Of a DNA stretch of 64,000 nucleotides, positions 37,850-46,961 are shown piece after piece. Position 1 is the stretch's first letter, and each line of letters begins with the position of its first letter. The position numbers and the translations under genes were made by a program. The notes beneath the pieces are model-generated. The model saw only the letters and a program-made list of their open reading frames with translations. It made no database searches and was not told the DNA's origin. Source of the DNA: Gilvimarinus agarilyticus (GTDB lineage: Bacteria > Pseudomonadota > Gammaproteobacteria > Pseudomonadales > Cellvibrionaceae); NCBI RefSeq assembly GCF_000832015.1, contig NZ_JXCJ01000001.1:1411993-1475992 (forward strand), written 5' to 3'.

Positions 37850-38557
37850 ATGAAGTGTTCAAACGGCTTGGCAGTTTTGGGTATTCTTGTGGCGCTGGCC
37901 GGTTGCTCGAGCACGGGCAGTAAACCGCCGTCCCCAGCCCCGGAGCCAGCGGCAGCCAAGCCCACCGTAAGCCCCGAGCAACAGCGAGCCCGAACCATAG
38001 CTCGGCTATTGTCGCAGGCAGAGCGCGCACTCGCCCAGGATCGGTTGTTAATGCCCGCTTACGATAACGCTTACGATCGCTATGCCAGCGTGCTACAGCT
38101 GGATAACAACAACGAGGCCGCCGAGCTGGGGATGCAGGCTATCGTCTTGCGCTATTTGGATATGGCCCGGGATGCGGCGCAGCGCAGCCGCTATGAGGAT
38201 GCGCACTCCTACCTCGATCGGGCGGCGAGCATTCTGCCCGATAACGCCGCGGTGAACGCGATGATCAGTGAGCAGCGCAACCAAACCTTACAACCGCAAG
38301 CCCCCGTGGTTGCGGATAACGCCGTGATGCTTAATGTGGGCGAGCTGCAAGCGCGCAGCGATACGTTAAAAGTCCAATTAAAAGACCTGGCGCTGCGGGC
38401 GCGACGGGACGATCAAATGGTGTTGATCGTTACCGGCAGTGATGCTGAGGGGCGCTGGGTATATCAAACCATGCGCGAAGCGGTAAAAGGCTACTTGTTG
38501 CGCGGTGATATAAAAGTCGGCTCGCCCGTTCGCGTAGAGTTTTTGTCGCCGCCCTAG
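37850..38557 (+). CDS. Predicted lipoprotein with TPR-like helices
   Basis: 235-residue exported protein not recognised as a named family. The signal peptide ends in the lipobox LAGC (Cys at residue 19). A Pro/Ala-rich linker (to about residue 45) is followed by helices of TPR type (about 50-145: ARLLSQAERALAQDR, RYEDAHSYLDRAASI). The last 80 residues (GELQARSDTLKVQLKDLALRAR onward) look like a small alpha/beta domain. The ATG at 37850 is preferred over earlier TTG/GTG codons. Followed by the PCu(A)C, DUF2333 and polB genes. Confidence 0.7.
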   Translation: MKCSNGLAVLGILVALAGCSSTGSKPPSPAPEPAAAKPTVSPEQQRARTIARLLSQAERALAQDRLLMPAYDNAYDRYASVLQLDNNNEAAELGMQAIVLRYLDMARDAAQRSRYEDAHSYLDRAASILPDNAAVNAMISEQRNQTLQPQAPVVADNAVMLNVGELQARSDTLKVQLKDLALRARRDDQMVLIVTGSDAEGRWVYQTMREAVKGYLLRGDIKVGSPVRVEFLSPP

Positions 38558-38632
38558 CGAGTGGTTGCGGCCGCTTCAGTCTGCCTAAAAACCAAAGCTG
38601 ATAAATCTGTTCATCTACTTAAGGAGTCCGTC

Positions 38633-39121
38633 GTGTCGCTTTTTATAGCTCCGCGTTTAACACGTCTAGTGCGGTCATTATTTGCCTCGTGTTTATTGTT
38701 GGCCGTTGCGGCTCAAACTTCAGCGGCGCCCGCTCTTAAGGTGAGTGACGCTACCCTGCAGCTACCGATACCGGGTACGCATAACAGCGCCGTGTATTTG
38801 CGCTTGGTCAATACCGGTTCTGAACCGGCCACTTTGGTGGGGGTGACGACCACCATTGCCGAAAAGGCCCAATTGCATTCGCACACTAATATTGACGGCA
38901 TGATGCGTATGCGGCCAGTGGACTCGCTGACTATCGCACCGGGCGAAACAGTGGTGTTTGAATCGGGCGGTTACCACATTATGTTGTTGGGTGTGCAGCC
39001 ATCGCTTGCCTCTGGCGATACCGTAGAATTAACCCTTAAATTTGACGACGGCAGCACGACCTCGGCTATGGCGCGTGCCGTAAGCCGGTACGATCGTGCT
39101 GACCACTCTCACCATCACTGA
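38633..39121 (+). CDS. Periplasmic copper chaperone PCu(A)C
   Basis: 162-residue exported copper chaperone. The Cu(I) site HxMx(n)HxM appears as the LHSH...MMRM region (about residues 85-97) and YHIM (about residue 120). Such proteins deliver copper to the CuA site of cytochrome oxidase. The C-terminus ends DHSHHH, an extra His-rich metal-binding tail. The start is GTG at 38633: AAGGAG lies 7 bases upstream and it places the signal peptide (cleavage after TSA) correctly; the frame itself opens at 38561. Confidence 0.9.
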   Translation: MSLFIAPRLTRLVRSLFASCLLLAVAAQTSAAPALKVSDATLQLPIPGTHNSAVYLRLVNTGSEPATLVGVTTTIAEKAQLHSHTNIDGMMRMRPVDSLTIAPGETVVFESGGYHIMLLGVQPSLASGDTVELTLKFDDGSTTSAMARAVSRYDRADHSHHH

Positions 39122-39147
39122 CGCGTTTTTTCAGGAGTATGACGATA

Positions 39148-40257
39148 ATGGAAAGTCTAGGACGAAGCTGGCGCAAGTTAACTCGCCGCACGAGCGCCGA
39201 GGGTGAATCGGCGTCCTTTGGTACGGCTGAAGCCCGCGATGATGAGCCGAGCGCTGCTTCGCCCGAGTCCGAAAGGGGCCCCTGGAAGATATTGCTGACG
39301 GTGCTTGTGCTGATATTTCTCGCGTTACTGGCGCTTGGTTGGTACTGGAGCCTGATGCCGTCCACCTTTAATGTTAATGCCCGTACCGAGGCCAAGCTGC
39401 ACGAGATGGATACCCCGCCGGTGGTGGGCGCCACCACCACTATCACCTTAATGAGTGTTGCCGAGACACTACTGGAAAAGCCGGGTGGTTACCTGAGTAA
39501 TGATGTGACGCCGCCCAGCTGGTGGCTCGACAATATGCCCAACTGGGAGTACGGCGTACTGATTCAGGTGCGTGACATGAACAAAGCCATGCGCGAGGCG
39601 TTTAGTCGCTCACAGTCGCAATCGCTAGAAGATAAAGACCTGGCGCTGGCTGAATCGCGTTTTAATTTTAATAACGATAGCTGGCTGTTTCCTCCATCGG
39701 AGAAACAATACCGGCAGGGTATTGGGCACTTGCAGGGTTACCTTGACCGCTTGGTCGACCCGGCCCACAAAGATGCGCAGTTTTTTGCCCGTGCCGATAA
39801 CCTACGTTACTGGTTAAAAACCGTTGAAACCCGCTTGGGTAATTTATCACAGCGTTTAAGTGCCAGTGTTGGGCAGCAGCGGTTGAACACCGATTTGGCG
39901 GGAGATGCGGCGGCGACTGCCTCGACCCCTAAACCGGGTGATGAGTATGTTAAAACCCCTTGGTTGGAAATCGATGATGTTTACTACGAGGCGCGCGGCG
40001 CCGCGTGGGCGTTGCTGCACCTGTTGCGCGCGGTGGAGCGGGACTTTGCCGATATTTTAATTAAGAAAAATGCGCTGGTTAGTGTGCGACAAATTATTCG
40101 CGAGCTTGAGGCGACGCAAAGCACGGTGTATAGCCCGATGATTTTAAACGGCAGCGGGTTTGGCGTGCTGGCCAACCACTCGTTGGTTATGGCCTCGTAC
40201 ATCTCCCGCGCCAACGCCGCGATTATTGATTTGCGGGAGTTACTCGAGCAGGGCTAA
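39148..40257 (+). CDS. DUF2333 family inner-membrane protein
   Basis: 369-residue protein with one membrane helix (about residues 47-70) and a large, probably periplasmic, helical domain. Segments such as GGYLSNDVTPPSWWLDNMPNW and SWLFPPSEKQYRQG are characteristic of DUF2333. Function unknown. AGGAG lies ten bases before the ATG at 39148; the ATG three codons earlier is too close to that site. 16 bp upstream of polB. Confidence 0.82.
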   Translation: MESLGRSWRKLTRRTSAEGESASFGTAEARDDEPSAASPESERGPWKILLTVLVLIFLALLALGWYWSLMPSTFNVNARTEAKLHEMDTPPVVGATTTITLMSVAETLLEKPGGYLSNDVTPPSWWLDNMPNWEYGVLIQVRDMNKAMREAFSRSQSQSLEDKDLALAESRFNFNNDSWLFPPSEKQYRQGIGHLQGYLDRLVDPAHKDAQFFARADNLRYWLKTVETRLGNLSQRLSASVGQQRLNTDLAGDAAATASTPKPGDEYVKTPWLEIDDVYYEARGAAWALLHLLRAVERDFADILIKKNALVSVRQIIRELEATQSTVYSPMILNGSGFGVLANHSLVMASYISRANAAIIDLRELLEQG

Positions 40258-40273
40258 CCTGCACCGACGCGCC

Positions 40274-42625
40274 ATGTTGAATGCTTTTTTATTGACGCGC
40301 GGCTGGCGCGATACCTCTCGGGGGCTCGAGTTAGAGTTTCACTGGGCAACCGAGGCGGGTGCGGTGTGTACTCGTTTTAGCGGGCAGGAAGCGGTTTTTT
40401 TTATCGCCACCCGTAAATGCTCACAAGCCGTTGAGATTTTAAAATCGCTACCCGGATGGCGGCACCGCGATTTATCCTTAAAAACCCGAGACGGCAAAGC
40501 CGTTAGCGCTTTTTATTTTCGTACGATGGCCGCCGCCCGCGAGGCCGAAAAACGCCTAACGTCACACACCATTCCCTGCTGGGAGGCGGATATTCGCCCG
40601 CCAGAGCGCTTTTTAATGGAGCGCTTTATTACCGCGGGTGCCTGTATCGAGGGCGGCGGCAATAGATCCGGCGCGCTCTACAACCCCAAGCTTTCCCCCG
40701 CCGAGTATCGCCCCAATTTGCGCCTGGCCTCGATCGACATCGAGACCACCATGGACGCGCAAACGCTTTACTCTATTGGTGTCTATTCCGCGCAAACACG
40801 CTGTGTTTTTATGGTGGCCGGGCAGACCCGAACCCAGCCGCTGGAGGACGGCACAGAGCTTATTGAGTGCGTCGATGAAAAAGCGTGCTTGCAGGCTTTT
40901 TTAGATTGGTTAAAACGTGAAGACCCGGACGCCCTGATCGGCTGGAACTTAGTGCAGTTTGATTTGTGGGTGCTGTGCGATATTGCCGCCCGGCTAAAAA
41001 TGGTGTTGGATTTAGGGCGTGGCGGCGCGCGCGCTTTTTGGCGCGAAGAAAAAGGCGAGGGCGGTCGCCGATTTGTATCTATTCCGGGGCGCGTTGCACT
41101 GGACGGTATCGAGCTGCTTAAGCAAGCCAATTATCAGTTCGATAGTTTTGCGCTGGACAATGTGGCCGCTGAGTTACTGGGTGAGGGAAAGTTGCTGCAC
41201 GGCGCCGGCCGCGGTGAAGATATCTCTCGATTGTTTGAAACAGATAAACCCGCCCTCGCGCGTTACAACATCAAAGATTGTCAGTTGGTGTGGGATATTT
41301 TTGTTCGCCAACAACTATTGGAGTTTGCCATCGAACGCAGCCAGTTAACGGGCTTGTTGCTCGATCGTATTGGCGGCTCCGTCGCGGCGTTTGAATACAG
41401 CTACTTACCGCGTTTGCATCGCCGTGGTTTTATCGCGCCCAATCTCGGGGAGCTGCGTACCGATATCGTAAGCCCCGGCGGGTTTGTTATGGACTCCGAC
41501 CCAGGCATTTACCATCACGTACTGGTGCTGGATTTTAAAAGCCTGTACCCCAGTATTATCCGCACTTTTTATATCGATCCCTGTGCCTTTTGGTGTGCCG
41601 AGCTATCCAGCAGCAAGCGGCATTTGGTAGAGGGGTTTAATGGTGCCTCGTTTGATCGCGATAACGCTATTTTGCCCGACATGATTGAATCTTTGTGGCA
41701 GGCGCGCGACCGAGCTAAGGCGGTTGACAATAAGCCGCTGTCTTACGCCATTAAAATTATTATGAATTCGTTTTACGGTGTGTTGGGGTCTACCGGTTGC
41801 CGCTTTTTTGACCCCCGTGTGGCCAGCTCTATTACGTTGCGTGGACACGATATTATTCAATCGAGCAAACGATGGATTGAGCAGCAGGGTTACCGGGTGA
41901 TTTATGGCGATACCGACTCGGTGTTTGTCTGGCTTTGCAGCGATGAGCCAATGGCGGACGCCAGCGCCACCGCCGTGGGTAAAACATTGGCCGAGGGGTT
42001 AAATCGCTGGTGGCACGAAAAGCTCGAGCGCGAGTTTGCCATTGAGTGCGCGCTAGAAATTGAGTTTGAAGCGCACTATAAAAAGTTTTTAATGCCCACG
42101 GTGCGCGGCTCTGACGAGGGCAGTAAAAAGCGTTACGCCGGTTTGGTGGGGGAGGTCGGATCCGAAACATTGGTGTTTAAAGGGCTGGAGTCCGCCCGCA
42201 GTGACTGGACATTATTGGCCCGAGAGTTTCAGCACGAGCTGTACCGCCGGGTATTTGCCGATGAGCCTTATCAGGCGTATGTGCAATCGTGTGTGCGCGC
42301 GCTAATGCGCGGTGAGAGCGACGCCAAGTTAGTGTATAAAAAACGGCTGCGGCGGCGCTTAAGTGAGTACCAAAAAAATGTGCCGCCCCATGTGCAGGCC
42401 GCGCGCAAACAAAAGGAGTGGGGGCTGGGCGAGCTAAAGCGAGGCGACTGGGTAAGTTACGTGATTACTTTGCAGGGGCCGGAACCGGTCGCGGGGCGGC
42501 GCAGTGAACTTGATTACGAACACTACCGAACCCGACAACTAGCCCCGGTGGCTGATTCTATTTTGTACTTTTTAGATGACTCGCTGGCGGCGATAACCGA
42601 CCAGCAAATGTCACTGTTTGGTTAA
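40274..42625 (+). CDS. polB: DNA polymerase II (family B)
   Basis: 783-residue family-B polymerase, in other bacteria SOS-induced and used for lesion bypass and fork restart. The 3'-5' exonuclease domain has Exo I DIETT (about residue 155) and the Exo II-type NLVQFDLWVL; polymerase motif A is DFKSLYPSII (about 418), motif B KIIMNSFYG and motif C YGDTDSVFV (about 545). The ATG at 40274 fits the family N-terminus; the frame runs back into the upstream gene. No LexA box was recognised. Convergent with the next gene. Confidence 0.94.
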   Translation: MLNAFLLTRGWRDTSRGLELEFHWATEAGAVCTRFSGQEAVFFIATRKCSQAVEILKSLPGWRHRDLSLKTRDGKAVSAFYFRTMAAAREAEKRLTSHTIPCWEADIRPPERFLMERFITAGACIEGGGNRSGALYNPKLSPAEYRPNLRLASIDIETTMDAQTLYSIGVYSAQTRCVFMVAGQTRTQPLEDGTELIECVDEKACLQAFLDWLKREDPDALIGWNLVQFDLWVLCDIAARLKMVLDLGRGGARAFWREEKGEGGRRFVSIPGRVALDGIELLKQANYQFDSFALDNVAAELLGEGKLLHGAGRGEDISRLFETDKPALARYNIKDCQLVWDIFVRQQLLEFAIERSQLTGLLLDRIGGSVAAFEYSYLPRLHRRGFIAPNLGELRTDIVSPGGFVMDSDPGIYHHVLVLDFKSLYPSIIRTFYIDPCAFWCAELSSSKRHLVEGFNGASFDRDNAILPDMIESLWQARDRAKAVDNKPLSYAIKIIMNSFYGVLGSTGCRFFDPRVASSITLRGHDIIQSSKRWIEQQGYRVIYGDTDSVFVWLCSDEPMADASATAVGKTLAEGLNRWWHEKLEREFAIECALEIEFEAHYKKFLMPTVRGSDEGSKKRYAGLVGEVGSETLVFKGLESARSDWTLLAREFQHELYRRVFADEPYQAYVQSCVRALMRGESDAKLVYKKRLRRRLSEYQKNVPPHVQAARKQKEWGLGELKRGDWVSYVITLQGPEPVAGRRSELDYEHYRTRQLAPVADSILYFLDDSLAAITDQQMSLFG

Positions 42626-42634
42626 GCGAGGTGG

Positions 42635-44188
42635 CTACCATTGCTGCAGTTGGCTGCTACTGCCACTGACAATAACATCCACCTTTTTATTGGCGTTGCT
42701 AAGGGTTACCACGTCACTTACCAAATCGACGCCCGGGCCAAACGCCGCGACGGTATAGCCACCGCTGGACCGGGCAATGGTGTAGGCGCCCGCGCCATTT
42801 GTCATCGTACTGGCGTCGCCCACACTGACGGTGACATTGCCAATCCCCTCTCCCGCACTGTAGCGGCCATTGTTGTCGTCATCGCGGTACACCACCCCTG
42901 AGACAAAGTAGTCGCTGCCGTGGCGGGCAAATTTTTGTGTAATCATCGAACTTGGTAGAGCGCCATAGCCCTCAAACTCAAATTCGCCGACACGCTGGCC
43001 AACGCCCAACTCGCGGTAGCCACTATTAAGAATATTCTGTCGGTGCCCCGGCGACTCAAATAACCCCTGGTGCTGGCTTATGGCAGCGGCGGTTACGTCG
43101 GGTGTGCTGCTGGCGCCCGAGACGGAGATGTTTTCGCCCGCCGCCCAGCTACCGCTTAAGCTGTAACCTTCGGCCGCGATTCGCTCAGCGGCACTGCTAT
43201 CGGCGACGCCTGTGTGCGAGAACGTATCTGTGTCTAACATCCACTGGCTGTGGCCACGCGCGGCCCGTATTAACAGCTCGTTATAGGCCAGCGGGGGGCG
43301 CTGTTCAGCGCTGAGGGTTCCGGGGGCGAGCCCTTCATTTAAATCGATACCAAAGCGCGACGCCTCGGCCGCGGGTGCAAACCGCGCACGATTGACCAGC
43401 TCTAGCATCATAGCTTCGCCGGCGCTGACACTAAGCGCTGCGCTCGGTTGTGAAGGCGTGGCGCTGAGCTCGGAGCTGACATCGCCCGCGTTATCGCCAA
43501 GCGTGGCGGCTACCACAAAGTAATAGGTTTTTTGATTGCTCAGGCCGCTGATGGTGAGCGGTGGTTGTGCCACGCTTTGCCAGTCGCCATCTCGGTATGC
43601 GCCGATATTCTCGGGGGCAATGCCGGCTTCGGACGCATAAAAGACTTCATAGGCTTCTGCCCCCGAAACTGGCAGCCAGTCGAGTACCACTTGATTATTT
43701 CCGGCGCCTACCTTGAACGCACCTGGAGCTGGCATCACACTGCTAGAACTAGAACTAGAACTAGAACTAGAACTAGAACTAGAACTAGAACTAGAACTAG
43801 AACTAGAACTAGAACTAGAACTAGAACTAGAACTAGAACTAGCGCTGGGTTCGCTGCTACTGGAGGATTGCGAAGAGCTGCTGATCACGCCCGAACTGCT
43901 CGATGAGCTGTTGGCGGGCGAGCTGGAGCCCTCAGAGCTCGCGGTACTTGAGCTGGACACTGAACTCGCGCTGCTGCTAGGTGACGATTCCGCGCTGCTG
44001 GAAGAGCTGTCGGGTGTCGAGCTGCTGGCTATTGAACTGCTCGATACAGAACTGCTGGTTTCGGCGCTGCTGCTCGAAGCGCTAGACGCGAAGCTGCTTT
44101 GTGGCTCGCTGGCGCCAGTGTCGGAGCTGCCCGAGCCGCCGCAGGCGCTGAGCAGGGTGATGAGTAAAAGGGGAAGGAGCGGTTTCAC
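42635..44188 (-). CDS. CAP/SCP-domain lipoprotein with poly-serine linker
   Basis: 517-residue lipoprotein if it starts at GTG 44188 (GAGAG six bases upstream); an ATG at 44230 without a ribosome-binding site would add 14 residues. Lipobox LLSACGG. A Ser-rich stalk (about residues 20-150) ends in a pure Ser run encoded by a hexanucleotide microsatellite. A fibronectin-III-like domain (about 152-245) is followed by a CAP/SCP domain (about 255-420: LVNRARFAPAAEA, ARGHSQWMLDTDTFSHTG, AGENISVSG) and a C-terminal region with a Ca-type loop (YRDDDNNGRYSAGEG) and a SdrD-B/carboxypeptidase-regulatory-like fold. It should be exposed at the cell surface. The activity of bacterial SCP domains is mostly unknown. 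Confidence 0.85.
   Translation of the reverse strand: MKPLLPLLLITLLSACGGSGSSDTGASEPQSSFASSASSSSAETSSSVSSSSIASSSTPDSSSSSAESSPSSSASSVSSSSTASSEGSSSPANSSSSSSGVISSSSQSSSSSEPSASSSSSSSSSSSSSSSSSSSSSSSSSSSSSSSSSSVMPAPGAFKVGAGNNQVVLDWLPVSGAEAYEVFYASEAGIAPENIGAYRDGDWQSVAQPPLTISGLSNQKTYYFVVAATLGDNAGDVSSELSATPSQPSAALSVSAGEAMMLELVNRARFAPAAEASRFGIDLNEGLAPGTLSAEQRPPLAYNELLIRAARGHSQWMLDTDTFSHTGVADSSAAERIAAEGYSLSGSWAAGENISVSGASSTPDVTAAAISQHQGLFESPGHRQNILNSGYRELGVGQRVGEFEFEGYGALPSSMITQKFARHGSDYFVSGVVYRDDDNNGRYSAGEGIGNVTVSVGDASTMTNGAGAYTIARSSGGYTVAAFGPGVDLVSDVVTLSNANKKVDVIVSGSSSQLQQW
43743..43842. repeat. (CTAGAA)16 hexanucleotide microsatellite
   Basis: Sixteen perfect copies of CTAGAA plus a partial CTAG. 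In the minus-strand gene it reads as alternating TCT-AGT, all Ser. Because the unit is two codons, gain or loss of copies changes linker length without a frameshift. Confidence 0.97.
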
Positions 44189-44366
44189 AAGGTACTCTCG
44201 GGTTGGGTTGGTACGGTTATAACTGAACATTGGTTATATTCTAACCGGTTGTTACGTAAAATAACTGTAACTGGCACGCAAAAATCACCGGTACGAGCGT
44301 GCTTGTACCATGCTCTGGGTGGCGGTAGCATTGCTACCCGATATTAGGTCATGCAACGAGAGAAAC

Positions 44367-44768
44367 ATGGAAGACGTACTGGATGAATTACGCGAGCACA
44401 ATGTCAATGTTCCGGTACCGCTGGAGCTGCCCGATGACGATGCTCTGGTGGTGGTTGAGGAGGAGTTGCTGCTGCCTTTACCACGGGACTTGCGCGATTA
44501 TTTACTGCAGGCGAGCGATGTGATTTATGGCTCGTTAGAGCCGGTTACCGCCGCCGACCCCTACTCACATACCTATTTGCCCGAAGTGGCGGCCGTGGCC
44601 TGGGCTCAGGGTATGCCACGACACCTGGTACCACTGTGTGAAACTCACGGTCACTACTATTGTGTCGACCCAGATGGGGAGGTGCAGTTTTGGCGTGATG
44701 GCGAGCTTAGTGACGAAACCTGGGCCTCGGTGTGGCACTGGGTACGCGACGTTTGGCTTGAAAGTTAA
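44367..44768 (+). CDS. SUKH-superfamily (SMI1/KNR4) protein
   Basis: 133-residue acidic cytoplasmic protein. The segments LPRDLRDYLLQASDV and HTYLPEVAAVAW, followed by YYCVDPDGEVQFW and a C-terminal VWHWVRDVWL, match SMI1/KNR4 proteins. Many SUKH proteins are immunity proteins against polymorphic toxins, but no toxin gene is adjacent, so it may serve another role. ATG at 44367 with ACGAGAG upstream. Confidence 0.75.
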   Translation: MEDVLDELREHNVNVPVPLELPDDDALVVVEEELLLPLPRDLRDYLLQASDVIYGSLEPVTAADPYSHTYLPEVAAVAWAQGMPRHLVPLCETHGHYYCVDPDGEVQFWRDGELSDETWASVWHWVRDVWLES

Positions 44769-44807
44769 GCGGTAGCGCTTATCGCACCGCTGACAAGCGG
44801 CGGGTAC

Positions 44808-44837
44808 AAAAAAACCGAGCCTGAGCTCGGTTTTTTT
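44808..44837. terminator. Bidirectional terminator between SUKH and FG-GAP genes
   Basis: AAAAAAACCGAGC and GCTCGGTTTTTTT form a 13-bp perfect stem with loop CTGA. It serves the convergent genes on both sides. Confidence 0.92.
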
Positions 44838-44861
44838 ATGGGCTGATGGTGTAGGCCTTTA

Positions 44862-46961
44862 TCAGTAAATGCTTACCGCGCCTGTGGCGTCAGCGCTATT
44901 ATCCGTTGGCTCCGCATCCGGGCCTTGGCCCGCTTCGCGGTAGGCACTGGTGGCGAGACGGGCACCGTCGCTGGACAACGCAAAGGCACGGCCCAAGCGA
45001 TCTTGTGAATCGCTAACCGCGGCTTTGACGTAGCTTAGCTGTGACCATACGCCGCCGGCGCCCCGGCCAAGCATATAAAGGGCGCCACTGTTTTCGGCGC
45101 TGTTGTCGGTTTCATCGCCATTGATACCTACGGCGGCGCTGTCTTCAAAGTAGGCGCCTACCACAAGATAGGAACCATCCCCCGATAATCGTACCGTGGT
45201 GCCAAATGTGTCGCCGGGGCCGGTATTCGAGGCTTTGATGTAGGAGGTTTGCTCCCAGCCGTCCGTTAAATCTTCAAAAATATAAGCCGCGCCGGAGCTA
45301 AAAAAGGACTCCATATCACTGCTGTAATCCGGGTCGAGCTCGGTGTAATCTGACGGGTCACCATTGACGCCGGTGGCACGGCTACCCTCACCGGGCGCAC
45401 CTACCGCCAAGCGCTTGCCATCACTGGATAGATCCACACTGGCGCCAAAACGTAAGCCACTTATGTACGAAAGATAGCCACTGCTGTTGTAGTAGGATAG
45501 GCGTATTGAATAACCGGGTTTGATGTAGGCGGTCTGAGCCCACTCACCGGCGCTGCGGTTAAACACAAATACCGCACCGGAGTCTGGTTTTGCCGCCGCA
45601 TCGGTAGGAATCTCCTGGTTAACGCCGTTGCCGGGCACGTCTTCTCCGTTGGCGCCGACGGCCAGGGTATCGCCGGAGTAGTCGAGTGCCACCGAGAATC
45701 CGAATTGATCATCGGCGCGGGGCGTTTCTGCTTTAACGTAGGCTTGCTGCGCCCAATTAGTGCCGTCGTTGGCAAAGACATACACAGCACCGGGGGCGCT
45801 AATATCGTTAAGGCTTTCGTCGCCATTAATGCCACCCGAGCTGCTGTCTTCGCCGATGGCGCCGACCGCCAGGGTTTTGCCATCACCCGAGAGTGCGACA
45901 CTGTGACCAAAGCGGTCACCGGCGGTGGTGGAGCCCACGGATGAGACACTTGAAGACGAGCTGGTGTCTTCACTGGATGAGCTGGAAGAAGAGCTGCTGG
46001 AGGAGTCCTCTTCTTCTGGCGTGTTAGAGGCCTTGACGTAAGCGGTTTGTGACCAGCTGCCGTCGCTGCGTTCAAATAAGTAAACGGCGCCAGCGTTTGC
46101 CGCGGAATTATCGGTTTCATCACCATTGATACCGGTGGCGTTGCTGTCCTCCAGCAGGGCACCTACCGCGAGTGTGTTGCCGTTATCTGACAAAGAGACT
46201 GAATAACCAAAGCGGTCGTTAGAGCGGACTAATTCGTTGCCGTCATCATCCTCAAAGGGTGCTTCGGTGTTCGAGGCTTTCAGGTAAGCTTGTTGTTGCC
46301 ACTCACCATTGTTGTGGATAAAGACATACACGGCGCCGGCGGCCAGTGTGCTGTTATCGCTTTGGTCGCCATCAACGCCTTGAGCCATAGAGTCTTCTTG
46401 CAGGCCCCCGACGGCGAGTGTGGTACCGTCGGCGGATAGATCTAAGCTCCAGCCGAACCAATCATTGGCTTCGGCGTTAGACGCTTTTAAGTAGCCGATG
46501 GTGTCGAGCATCGCGTTTATCGCGGTGGCCTCGTTAGAGTTGCTGCAATCGTTGGCGCTGGCGCATGCCTCCACCATGTAGCGAGCTTCGGGCCAGTTGG
46601 TCAGGTGCGTGCTGATTTGGTCGTAGGCCTCCGGGGCTGTTAAGTCGTCCCCCACCTGGCTAAAACCGCTGGTGCCATCCGGGTCTTTATACAGGCGGTA
46701 AAAACTGGTGCCCTCTACCGCGTCCCAGCTGATGTGCAGGGTGCCGGCACCGGCGCCTTCGATATTCAGGTCGGGCCACTCGCCGTTTCCGGCTGGGGTG
46801 GACGAGCTACTGGAGCTACTTGAGGCACTGCTTGCTACGCTGCTGGAGCTGGTTGTGTCATTATCGTCGTCATCGCTGCCACAGCCAACGAGTACCAGTG
46901 ACGCCACAAGGCAGGGTAATAGGCTACATTTTTTAACCGCGTGCAGAAGCTCGTAACTCAT
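44862..46961 (-). CDS. Seven-bladed FG-GAP beta-propeller lipoprotein with Ser-rich segments
   Basis: 699-residue exported lipoprotein. Signal peptide with lipobox VLVGC (Cys about residue 27), an Asp-rich then Ser-rich linker (to about 55), a fibronectin-III-like segment (about 60-150), then seven repeats of about 65-80 residues. Each blade follows FGxSxxLSxDGxTLAVGA, EDSxxxGINGDExDNS and GAVYVF...WxQxAYxKASN, as in integrin-alpha FG-GAP propellers; the Asp/Asn loops may bind Ca2+. A 26-residue Ser-rich insert sits between blades 2 and 3. Paralogue of the next gene. Function unknown, probably adhesion or carbohydrate contact at the surface. Confidence 0.85.
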   Translation of the reverse strand: MSYELLHAVKKCSLLPCLVASLVLVGCGSDDDDNDTTSSSSVASSASSSSSSSSTPAGNGEWPDLNIEGAGAGTLHISWDAVEGTSFYRLYKDPDGTSGFSQVGDDLTAPEAYDQISTHLTNWPEARYMVEACASANDCSNSNEATAINAMLDTIGYLKASNAEANDWFGWSLDLSADGTTLAVGGLQEDSMAQGVDGDQSDNSTLAAGAVYVFIHNNGEWQQQAYLKASNTEAPFEDDDGNELVRSNDRFGYSVSLSDNGNTLAVGALLEDSNATGINGDETDNSAANAGAVYLFERSDGSWSQTAYVKASNTPEEEDSSSSSSSSSSSEDTSSSSSVSSVGSTTAGDRFGHSVALSGDGKTLAVGAIGEDSSSGGINGDESLNDISAPGAVYVFANDGTNWAQQAYVKAETPRADDQFGFSVALDYSGDTLAVGANGEDVPGNGVNQEIPTDAAAKPDSGAVFVFNRSAGEWAQTAYIKPGYSIRLSYYNSSGYLSYISGLRFGASVDLSSDGKRLAVGAPGEGSRATGVNGDPSDYTELDPDYSSDMESFFSSGAAYIFEDLTDGWEQTSYIKASNTGPGDTFGTTVRLSGDGSYLVVGAYFEDSAAVGINGDETDNSAENSGALYMLGRGAGGVWSQLSYVKAAVSDSQDRLGRAFALSSDGARLATSAYREAGQGPDAEPTDNSADATGAVSIY

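Noticed and set aside
43743..43842. CRISPR-like array
   Set aside because: The units are six bases and contiguous with no spacers; it is a microsatellite inside a gene.
43532..44222. Plus-strand open frames rich in Glu-Leu and Arg-Thr repeats
   Set aside because: They are produced by the hexanucleotide microsatellite and Ser-codon bias of the minus-strand lipoprotein; no start site or family similarity.
44367..44768. Toxin-immunity locus around the SUKH gene
   Set aside because: Neither neighbour carries a recognisable toxin, nuclease or export domain of polymorphic toxins.
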